This document shows, piece after piece, positions 33,916 through 41,079 of a stretch of 64,000 bases of DNA. Position 1 is the stretch's first letter; every line of letters begins with the position of its first letter. The notes under the pieces were generated by a model. The model was not told where the DNA came from. It was given only the letters and a program-made list of their open reading frames with translations, and did not search any database. This DNA comes from Larkinella humicola (GTDB taxonomy: Bacteria > Bacteroidota > Bacteroidia > Cytophagales > Spirosomataceae), in NCBI RefSeq assembly GCF_008727875.1, contig NZ_VTWS01000001.1:1488001-1552000 (forward strand), written 5' to 3'. Position numbers and translations under genes: made by a program.

Positions 33916-35985
33916 ATGCGCAACCTCCTGCTCCTGCTACTTTCCGGTACGTTCGCCTTTGCCCAGAACCCGGTGATCGATTCGCTGCAAAACCGGCTGA
34001 AACAGCCTCAGGCCGATAGTTTTCGCGTCATGACCTTACACGAACTGGCCACCAACTTCTGGTGGAATGGCTATGATTCACTCGCCATCCAGACGCTTCG
34101 TGCGGGTATGCGGGTGGCCCAAAAAGCGAACTACCCGACGGGCGAAATCCGCGCCCGGCTGGCCCTGGCCCGCATCGAAGCCGATTACCTGTCTGACACA
34201 AAAACCGCCCATGCTCAACTGGATACCGCACAAAACCGGGCAATTGCCATCCATGACCGGTCGTTGCAGGGACAGGTCTTTCTCCGGCGGGCGCAGTTGT
34301 ATGCCAACATCATGGCGAAACTCCCCGAAGCCCGAACCCTGTTGCAGCAGGCCCTGGCGAAGTTTCGGGAAGGCCACGACCGGCGTTGGGAAGCACAGGC
34401 GTACAACGAACTGGCGATCATGCAAATGGGGGAAGGACAGTACGTCGAAGCGATTAATCTGTGGCTCAGGGCCCGGCGGATTCAGGAAAGCATGAACGAC
34501 TGGAAAAGCCTGCGGTCTACCCTGCCAAATCTGGGCGCGGCTTACGTGAAACTCAACCGGTATGACGATGCGCTGGCCTGTTTTGCCGAGGGCGAAAAAA
34601 TTGCCGACCGGCTGAACGACCGCATGGTTAAAACTTTTCTGATAGGCAAAAAAGCGGAAATTTTCGAGCGAAAAGGCCACTACGCATCCGCACTTTCCCT
34701 CTACCTCGAACAGGTGAAAGCGTATGAAAATCCTTACCTGCCCAGTAATCTGGCGCGGGCATACGGCGCGGTGGGCCGGATGTACATTGCTCTCCACCAG
34801 TATGACAAAGCCCTCGCCTATTCGCAACGCTCACAGGATACGTACCGAAAAACCGTTGAGAAAACCGAGGAGGCTCTGGAGCATAATGCCCAGCATAATT
34901 TCGGGGAAATTTACATCGGGCTGAAGCAGTATGAGCGGGCGATTCCGTATGCCAAAACCGGGCTGGCGTGGACGAAAGACATTCGCGAAATGAGACCCGA
35001 ACGCACCAAATACCTGCAGCAACTGGCCGTTTCATACGATCACCTGAATCAGCCCGCCCAGGCACTGTATTATTTCAAATGGTATAAAGCGGAAGCCGAT
35101 ACGATGCTGAATGAAGAAGCCATCCAGAAAGCGACGGTGGCCAGCATGACCTACGATTTTGAGAAAAAACAGCAGGTAACCCGACTTCAGCAGGCCCAGC
35201 AACAAAACCGCATCACCTCGCTGGAAAAAGATCAACTGGCCCAGTCCCGCAACTTCCTGATTGCGTTGCTGGTGCTCAGTGCCGGAACGCTCGGCTACGT
35301 GTTCTGGAGCAACCGGCGGCTGCGGGCCACCAACGAAGCACTTTCCCGGAAAAATGCCGAGATCGAAGCCGCGCTCTACCGCGGTCAGACGATGGAACGG
35401 AAGCGGGTGGCCAGCGAATTGCACGACAGCGTGGCGGCTAAAGTTTCGGCCCTGAAGTGGCGGTTCGAAGCCATGGACACGTCGCAGTTTGACGACGGCC
35501 AGCAGCGGGAGCACACGCGCCTGTTGGATCACATGGGCGAAGTGTATGACGACATCCGGGCGATTTCGCACAACCTGATGCCCGAAATCCTCGAAAAACA
35601 GGGGTTACAAGCGGCTTTGATCAAACTGACGGATACCTTGAACGTTCAGAACCGCACCCAGTTTATGCTGGAAGTGGACGACTCGGGCGCGGATGTACGG
35701 GGAAAAACCGCCTACGAACTCTACGCCATTTCGCTCGAACTGGTCAACAACATTCTCAAACACGCCAACGCCCGCAGTGCCGGAATTGCCCTGCACCGCC
35801 AGAACGGTTTTCTGAAACTGACCATTCAGGACGACGGCGCAGGAATTGATGAGAACAGGCTTTCGGACGGAGTTGGCATGCGGAATATTCAGTCACGGCT
35901 GGAACGGCTGGGCGGTAGCTTCGTCCTGTCAAGCCCCGAACCGGGTGGCACCTGTGTGAATGTCCAGATTCCGATGGCCAGTTAA
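33916..35985 (+). CDS. TPR sensor histidine kinase, HisKA_3/NarX type
   Basis: A 689-residue kinase. A signal peptide (LLLLLLSGTFAFAQ) exports an N-terminal array of about seven TPR repeats (for example YNELAIMQMGEGQYVEAINL and NLGAAYVKLNRYDDALACF). A membrane helix follows (FLIALLVLSAGTLGYVFW, about 450-467). The cytoplasmic part has a short coiled coil and a HisKA_3 dimerisation domain with His503 in RKRVASELHDSVAAKVS. The ATPase domain has LELVNNILKHANA and DDGAGIDENRLSDGVGMRNI. The likely partner is the NarL-type regulator just downstream on the opposite strand. The TPR part probably senses proteins or peptides in the periplasm. Confidence 0.93.
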   Translation: MRNLLLLLLSGTFAFAQNPVIDSLQNRLKQPQADSFRVMTLHELATNFWWNGYDSLAIQTLRAGMRVAQKANYPTGEIRARLALARIEADYLSDTKTAHAQLDTAQNRAIAIHDRSLQGQVFLRRAQLYANIMAKLPEARTLLQQALAKFREGHDRRWEAQAYNELAIMQMGEGQYVEAINLWLRARRIQESMNDWKSLRSTLPNLGAAYVKLNRYDDALACFAEGEKIADRLNDRMVKTFLIGKKAEIFERKGHYASALSLYLEQVKAYENPYLPSNLARAYGAVGRMYIALHQYDKALAYSQRSQDTYRKTVEKTEEALEHNAQHNFGEIYIGLKQYERAIPYAKTGLAWTKDIREMRPERTKYLQQLAVSYDHLNQPAQALYYFKWYKAEADTMLNEEAIQKATVASMTYDFEKKQQVTRLQQAQQQNRITSLEKDQLAQSRNFLIALLVLSAGTLGYVFWSNRRLRATNEALSRKNAEIEAALYRGQTMERKRVASELHDSVAAKVSALKWRFEAMDTSQFDDGQQREHTRLLDHMGEVYDDIRAISHNLMPEILEKQGLQAALIKLTDTLNVQNRTQFMLEVDDSGADVRGKTAYELYAISLELVNNILKHANARSAGIALHRQNGFLKLTIQDDGAGIDENRLSDGVGMRNIQSRLERLGGSFVLSSPEPGGTCVNVQIPMAS

Positions 35986-35998
35986 AACGGCCCTGACG

Positions 35999-36649
35999 TT
36001 ACAGCAAGCCGTGCCGGACGGCGTATTTGATGATGCCAATTGAATTTTTGACGGCCAGTTTCCGAAGAATGTTGTGCCGGTGTGTCTCGACCGTTCCGGG
36101 GCTGATGAACAGTTTTTCGGCGATGGCGTTGGTGGAAAGCTCCTGCGCCACGAGCCGGATGATCTCAAGTTCGCGGTCGGTCAGGGGCGACAGGGGCGCA
36201 GGGGCTTCGTCCAGCGGCCGAACGGCGCTTACCGGCAGCGCCACCAACTGGGTCATAACGGATTCCGAGAAATATTTCTCCCCACGAGCCACGGTTTTCA
36301 CGGCTTTCTCCAGTTCGGCTTTCCCGGCTTTTTTCATTACGTAGCCCGAAATACCGGCCCGAAACGCTTCCCGAATGCTGTCGGCATCTTCCGAAACCGT
36401 CAGCATCAGCACTTTGATGTGGGGAAATTGCTGGCGGATTTTCAGCGTCAGATTAATCCCGTCGAGATGCGGCATGTTCATGTCCGACAGCACGATATCG
36501 ACCTCGTGATTCCCCAAAAAACCCATGACATCCCGGCTGTCGTTCAGCGTGCCCACCACTTCCACTCCTTCGATGCGGCTCAGCAGCAGGGACAGGCTGT
36601 CCAAAATAATTTCGTGATCATCCGTTAAGAGGAGACGTATGGGGGGCAT
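35999..36649 (-). CDS. NarL/FixJ-type response regulator
   Basis: I start at the ATG at 36649 (MPPIRLLLTDDHE; 216 residues) instead of a TTG two codons before. The receiver domain has Asp56 in DIVLSDMNMPHLDG as phosphoacceptor, with a Lys switch in SGYVMKKAGKAELEKAV. The C-terminal LuxR-type helix-turn-helix reads LTDRELEIIRLVAQELS, then AEKLFISPGTVETHRHNILRKL. It pairs functionally with the HisKA_3 kinase whose stop codon is 13 bases away on the other strand. It has its own promoter element at 36685-36692, so the two genes are transcribed towards each other. Confidence 0.93.
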   Translation of the reverse strand: MPPIRLLLTDDHEIILDSLSLLLSRIEGVEVVGTLNDSRDVMGFLGNHEVDIVLSDMNMPHLDGINLTLKIRQQFPHIKVLMLTVSEDADSIREAFRAGISGYVMKKAGKAELEKAVKTVARGEKYFSESVMTQLVALPVSAVRPLDEAPAPLSPLTDRELEIIRLVAQELSTNAIAEKLFISPGTVETHRHNILRKLAVKNSIGIIKYAVRHGLL

Positions 36650-36684
36650 AGGCAACAGAGTCAGGGTAAATCTCGCGGGTCTTT

Positions 36685-36692
36685 CAAAGATA
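36685..36692 (-). promoter_or_regulatory. -7 promoter element for the NarL-type regulator
   Basis: TATCTTTG on the minus strand matches TAnnTTTG. Predicted leader about 30 bases. Confidence 0.6.
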
Positions 36693-36763
36693 AAGAGGAT
36701 TTAGAAAATAGCAAGGTATCGTGCTGATGTAAAACCACTTAGCTACGTTGGTTTTTAATGTAA

Positions 36764-36859
36764 AGAATATTAAATATCAAATGATGAATGGTAAATGTAA
36801 AAGTGCCGGATTGGGGCTCCTTTTACATTTACCATTCATCATTTGATATTTAATATTCT
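36764..36859. repeat. Perfect 40-bp palindrome, copy 1 of a dispersed repeat family
   Basis: Arms 36764-36803 and 36820-36859 are exactly complementary over 40 bases. The 16-base loop reads TGCCGGATTGGGGCTC. It ends nine bases after the FAD oxidoreductase stop. A second copy at 62993-63087 shares most of the arm sequence and the loop core. Confidence 0.9.
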
Positions 36860-36867
36860 CTTTCTCC

Positions 36868-38562
36868 CTACAGCGTCAGCCGCTGCTTGTCCTTCAGCAG
36901 CACCTCTTTCAGTTTCGCATACGGCACTTTCTGAACGGTTGTCTTTCCATCAATGGCCAGCACGGCGGCTGTGGCGGCTGATTGTCCCAGAATCATGAAC
37001 ACCGGTTCCATCCGGATGGAACCGTAGGCAATGTGCGAACTCGATACGCAAACCGGCACCAGCAGGTTTTTGCACTCGTTTTCTTTCGGCACAATCGAAC
37101 CGTAGGCAATCGAATACGGCTTGTCCGGATGAACGCCGATGTCGCCTTCGTTCTGAACAAAACCGTCTTTTTTGACAAACCGCTGCGAATTGTGGGCGTC
37201 CAGCGCGTAGGAACCCATGCCCACCGGATTCGGCACCACGGTTTTGCCCAGGGCGTCGACTTCTTTCATGACAAATTCGCCCAGCATCCGACGGGCCTCC
37301 CGGATGTAGAGTTGGTGCGGCCAGTTTCCGTTGTCCTTGAATTCATCTTTGGGCAAACCCCACTGCTGCATGGCCTGGTGAACATCCGCCGGAATTTTCG
37401 GATCGTTCTGCATGTAATACAACAGCCCCTTCTGATACAGTTCATGGTCGCGGATGATCTGTTTGCGCCGTTCGTAGGTCGCTTCGGGGTAATCGTAGTT
37501 TTTTCCGATGTAGTCGGTACTGAACGGGCCGTGGTTGTTGGTATCGGTTTTGCGGTTCGGAATGGGGTCGTATTTATTAAACGTTTCGCGCCAGCCCGTG
37601 GCAAACACGCGGGCCAGAAGTTCGTAGCGACTCGGATCGTAGCCCGCGGGTTTCGGGAACGGAATGCGGTTTTCGGGGTGGTTGCTCAGGCACATCCGGA
37701 AACAATACGCCTGAATTTTGTGGTCGCCGGTGCCGTTTGCGCCCGGTTCTTCCGTCGATATTTCGGGCAGCAAACCGCTTTTGGGATCGCCTTCAACCTT
37801 GTAGGGACTCACATTTTTCTTGAAATAGTGGCCGTGCTGAAAAACGCCAACCTGCACGCCGTTGTGCGTTTCGTTGTAGACGCTGTTCGCTTCCCGGCCG
37901 ACGTGGTATTTCACGCCCGCAGCCGCCATCAGATCACCTTCGTAGGTGGCATCGATGAACACTTTCCCTTGATAAACCGTACCGCTCAACGTTTTGAACG
38001 ACGTGATGGCCCCCGCCTGTTTCTGAACGCCTTTCGCCGACCGGTCCAGCCATTCGTTGCGGTACACCGTCAGTTTATTTTCCCTGACAAAATCCTCAAA
38101 AACCTGCTCGGCCGCGTGCGGTTCAAAGATCCACATGGTTCGGTTGGTGCCGTCGAGCGCGGGCGTTCCCTGGCCTTTGTTGCCGTATTCCGACCGTTTC
38201 TGCCAGGTCCAGTTAGCGTCTTTCTGGTAGTGCTGATAAAGCCGCTGGTAGAACTCGCGGGAAAGTCCGCCGATGACCTCCTTGTTGCCCGTATCGGTAA
38301 AGCCCAGCCCCCCCGACGACAAACCGCCCAGGTGCTTATCCGGCGACACGATGATAACCGATTTGCCCATCTTTTTAACCTGCACGGCGGCCGTCACGGC
38401 GGCCGACGTGCCGCCATAAATGATCACATCGGCCTGCCGCACAGCGTACGGTTTGAGGGTGGATGTTCGATAACCGGGCAGCATCAGGAGCAAGCCCAAC
38501 AGGAGGCTGGTGACAGACCCTTTTTTTAAAAATTCAGAAGCGAACGGGTTGTAAAAAGTCAT
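36868..38562 (-). CDS. Secreted FAD-dependent oxidoreductase
   Basis: A 564-residue protein of the FAD_oxidored group. An N-terminal hydrophobic segment (VTSLLLGLLLMLPGY) acts as signal or anchor. The dinucleotide-binding motif is DVIIYGGTSAAVTAAVQVKK, followed by HLGGLSSGGLGFTDTG, and the second FAD contact is GKVFIDATYEGDLMAAAG. A C-terminal block (SIRMEPVFMILGQSAATAA) completes the fold. Homologues in this phylum are often encoded with SusC/SusD systems and act on sugars or related polyols. It is the last gene of the locus that starts with the sigma factor at 46.3 kb. Its 3' end is closed by the 40-bp palindrome. Substrate unknown. Confidence 0.87.
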   Translation of the reverse strand: MTFYNPFASEFLKKGSVTSLLLGLLLMLPGYRTSTLKPYAVRQADVIIYGGTSAAVTAAVQVKKMGKSVIIVSPDKHLGGLSSGGLGFTDTGNKEVIGGLSREFYQRLYQHYQKDANWTWQKRSEYGNKGQGTPALDGTNRTMWIFEPHAAEQVFEDFVRENKLTVYRNEWLDRSAKGVQKQAGAITSFKTLSGTVYQGKVFIDATYEGDLMAAAGVKYHVGREANSVYNETHNGVQVGVFQHGHYFKKNVSPYKVEGDPKSGLLPEISTEEPGANGTGDHKIQAYCFRMCLSNHPENRIPFPKPAGYDPSRYELLARVFATGWRETFNKYDPIPNRKTDTNNHGPFSTDYIGKNYDYPEATYERRKQIIRDHELYQKGLLYYMQNDPKIPADVHQAMQQWGLPKDEFKDNGNWPHQLYIREARRMLGEFVMKEVDALGKTVVPNPVGMGSYALDAHNSQRFVKKDGFVQNEGDIGVHPDKPYSIAYGSIVPKENECKNLLVPVCVSSSHIAYGSIRMEPVFMILGQSAATAAVLAIDGKTTVQKVPYAKLKEVLLKDKQRLTL

Positions 38563-38584
38563 AGTGATTCAGGAAAGACAGCAC

Positions 38585-39307
38585 TCAGGCCGCCACTAGT
38601 TTTTGAAGATAAGCCGGATAGTTTTTACCATCGCCGTCACCGTGGGTAATGCTGTCACCGAAACAGACGATGCGGTTTTTCACCAATTGACGCTGCACCA
38701 GAAACGTGTAAAGGGCCACGGCCATCGTCCGGTAGCCCTCCGGCGTAGGATGAATCCCATCGGTTTTGTTGCTGTTGGCTTCGTTTTTCAGCAAGCTGCT
38801 CGCTTCCAGACCAATGTTCCCTACGGTTTCGAAAATATGGTGCATATCCAGCAAAGGCAGGTTGTTGTCCAAAGCTACTTTCCGAACGACGTCATTCATG
38901 GCCTTTTTTCGGGCAGCATGGCCCTCCGGCTGGTAAAAAGCCGGGTCGTGTCGGGTCATCAGATACGGTTCATACACTGGCAGAATCGTCATCAGCACAA
39001 TTTGACTCCGGATTGCAATCAGTCTGGAACAGATCGTCCGCATGTTTTGCTCATAGACGGGCAATGGAACGTGCTTTTTGCTGTTCACGTCGTTGGTTCC
39101 GGCCATCAGAATGGTCAGTTCGGGCCGCTGCGCCAGGCAATCTTTTTCGATCCGGGCCAGCAAATCGACGGTATTGTTGCCGCCAACCCCCGTATTGATG
39201 ACTACCGGACCCGGTTCTGCGGTTTTTGGCTCCCTGTTGTCAGACAAGGACTTGCCCAGAAAAGGGGCAACGGCCAGGGTACTTTGCAAAAACGTTCGAC
39301 GTTGCAT
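38585..39307 (-). CDS. Circularly permuted SGNH/GDSL hydrolase
   Basis: I use the ATG at 39307 (MQRRTFLQSTLAV; 240 residues). The longer frame upstream only translates a simple repeat. The N-terminus is Tat-like. The catalytic blocks occur in permuted order: block II (VVINTGVGGNNTVDLL) at about 34-49, block III GTND with Asn72, block V Asp183-Gly-Ile-His186, and only then block I, FGDSITHGDG, with the nucleophile Ser219 near the C-terminus. In ordinary SGNH enzymes block I comes first. The last residues (YPAYLQKLVAA) would normally run straight into the present N-terminus. All catalytic residues are kept, so an active esterase is likely. It sits between SusD and the FAD oxidoreductase. Confidence 0.85.
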   Translation of the reverse strand: MQRRTFLQSTLAVAPFLGKSLSDNREPKTAEPGPVVINTGVGGNNTVDLLARIEKDCLAQRPELTILMAGTNDVNSKKHVPLPVYEQNMRTICSRLIAIRSQIVLMTILPVYEPYLMTRHDPAFYQPEGHAARKKAMNDVVRKVALDNNLPLLDMHHIFETVGNIGLEASSLLKNEANSNKTDGIHPTPEGYRTMAVALYTFLVQRQLVKNRIVCFGDSITHGDGDGKNYPAYLQKLVAA

Positions 39308-39310
39308 GAT

Positions 39311-39556
39311 GTAACGGTTTTCAGTTTTCGGTTTTCGGTTTTCGGTTGCTGACGCGTTGTTTTTCATACCCCATTCATTGTTAACTAACAAGCTGTTTGA
39401 GTTAACCGGGGGGGGCCCTGGAAGGGCGGTCTGTCACTCGTTGACATCGGCTGTTGACTAGTGACAGGACAGGCCTCCGGCCTTAATTCAAACAACTTCT
39501 AATGATTTTCAACTGTAAATCGAAAAACCGTATACCGAAAACCGTACACCGAAAAT
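39311..39556. repeat. Nested inverted repeats between SusD and the SGNH hydrolase
   Basis: The outer parts are simple repeats of the type GGTTTTC (39311-39352) and, reversed, CCGAAAACCG (39519-39556). Inside lies an inverted repeat, 39395-39405 with 39483-39493 (10 of 11 matched). It encloses GTCACT...AGTGAC and a run of eight G residues. No gene is present. The nested structure should fold strongly in the mRNA between the two genes. Confidence 0.6.
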
Positions 39557-40987
39557 TCAATACCCCGGATTCTGCTCCAGCTTGGGGTTCACATCGCGTT
39601 CCGTTTGGGGAATGGGGAACAGATAATGGTGCTCGGCCACAGTAATCGCCGGATTCTGAGCTTTCATGGCACTAATCAGCCGTTTCGTCCGGGCCAGATC
39701 ATACCAGCGGTGGCCTTCAAAAGCCAGTTCCAGCCGTCGCTCCAGCAACACACTATCCCGAAACTGGGCCTGTGTCAGGTTCGGGGCCAGATTGGGTAAG
39801 CCCGCCCGGTTGCGAATGCGGTTGATGGTGGCATAAGCCTCGGCATTGTTGGCACCCAACTCGTTCAAGGCTTCAGCATACATCAGCAACACGTCCGGGT
39901 AGCGAATAATCGGATAATTATTACCGCCATCCGCGTTACCGGTGGCGGCCGGGTCCAGGTATTTGTAGACGTAACACGGAAACAACACACTGGCCGGAGC
40001 CGCCGGGGTGCTGGTGGCCGAATAGAGTCTTAGGGTAACATTCCGGCGTTTGTCATCGTCGCGGTAGGCTTTGTACAGATTTTCGGTAGCGGGGTCATCG
40101 CCAAAACCGGCAACGCCGTTGACGCGGTCGAAATTGGGGCGCATGTAGCCCTGCATCCAACTGCCTTCGCCAAAACCACCACTCAGGGCCTGCATTTCGA
40201 AGACGGCTTCTTTGCCGTTTTTGTTAGCAATCAGAAAGGCATCCGCGAAGTTGGCCCACAAATCGTACTGCCCCGAATCGATCACCTCTTTCGCCTTGGC
40301 CGCTGCCTTTGCCCAGTCCTGACGGGTCAGATACACTTTCGCCAGATAGGCGGTTGCGGCTCCTTTCGTGGCCCGGCCCCGATCGGCTCCGGTGTAGCTC
40401 GCGGGCAGTACGGTTTCGGCTTCCGTAAAATCCTGAACAATCAGCGTATAAACCTCATCCACCGACGCCCGGGCCACGCTCAGGTCATTCAGCGAGGTGG
40501 TTTCGGTGGTCATGATGGGTACGCCCCCAAACAGCCGAACCAGCGTGAAGTAATAAAAACCGCGCATAAACTTCGCTTCGGCCAGGTAGCGGGCTTTCAG
40601 AGCATCATCCATCGGAACGGCCGGTAAGCGGGTAATCACCGCATTGGACCGGTTGATAGCGGAATAGACCGTCGACCAGATGGCCTGGAACGTATTGGTG
40701 GCCGGGGTAAATGTGTATTTGTCGAGGTCGTTTTTCGGCTGGTTCGCGGTCGAGCGACCATTGCCCCACTCGGCATCATCGGTAGCCTGATCCTGCAAAA
40801 TCCACATCACCTGACTATACAGGTTTGCGTTGTTCAGTGGGTCATAGACCGCACTGACAGCCGCTTTGGCATCGTCGGCGTTTTTATAAAAATTCGCGGG
40901 CGTAAAATTCGATTCGGGCTTCTGGTCCAGCACTTCGCAGGACGTCATCAGGCCGATCAGGCAGAAAAAGAATAGGTGTTTTTTCAT
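39557..40987 (-). CDS. susD: SusD/RagB-family nutrient-binding lipoprotein
   Basis: The start is the ATG at 40987 (MKKHLFFFCLIGLMTSC), giving 476 residues with lipidation at the Cys of TSC. The longer frame above it translates a palindrome and is rejected. SusD proteins cap the SusC barrel on the cell surface and bind the oligomeric substrate. Typical parts are PANFYKNADDAKAAVSAVYD, the TPR-like helices AEAKFMRGFYYFTLVRLFGG and ATKGAATAYLAKVYL, and the C-terminal ERRLELAFEGHRWYDLART with FPIPQTERDVNP. It is encoded directly after susC, the normal order. The symbol denotes family only; the ligand is not known to be starch. Confidence 0.9.
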   Translation of the reverse strand: MKKHLFFFCLIGLMTSCEVLDQKPESNFTPANFYKNADDAKAAVSAVYDPLNNANLYSQVMWILQDQATDDAEWGNGRSTANQPKNDLDKYTFTPATNTFQAIWSTVYSAINRSNAVITRLPAVPMDDALKARYLAEAKFMRGFYYFTLVRLFGGVPIMTTETTSLNDLSVARASVDEVYTLIVQDFTEAETVLPASYTGADRGRATKGAATAYLAKVYLTRQDWAKAAAKAKEVIDSGQYDLWANFADAFLIANKNGKEAVFEMQALSGGFGEGSWMQGYMRPNFDRVNGVAGFGDDPATENLYKAYRDDDKRRNVTLRLYSATSTPAAPASVLFPCYVYKYLDPAATGNADGGNNYPIIRYPDVLLMYAEALNELGANNAEAYATINRIRNRAGLPNLAPNLTQAQFRDSVLLERRLELAFEGHRWYDLARTKRLISAMKAQNPAITVAEHHYLFPIPQTERDVNPKLEQNPGY

Positions 40988-41000
40988 GACTGGAAAATCA

Positions 41001-41068
41001 AATGATGGATGATGAACGATGAACGATGGATGGCTGACGTAAGAATTCATCGTTCATCATCCATCATT
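41001..41068. repeat. Perfect 23-bp inverted repeat between susC and susD
   Basis: Arms 41001-41023 and 41046-41068 are exactly complementary with a 22-base loop. The arms are built from ATGATGAAC-type units. It begins 12 bases after the susC stop and ends 13 bases before the susD start, filling nearly the whole spacer. Confidence 0.85.
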
Positions 41069-41079
41069 CATCATTCTAT

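Noticed and set aside
36982-38529. 515-residue plus-strand frame inside the FAD oxidoreductase
   Set aside because: Antisense shadow caused by third-position GC bias; the opposite strand has a clear FAD-binding enzyme.
40988-41050. N-terminal extension of SusD (MNSYVSHPSFIVHHPSF)
   Set aside because: It translates the 23-bp palindrome; the ATG at 40987 gives a proper lipoprotein signal.
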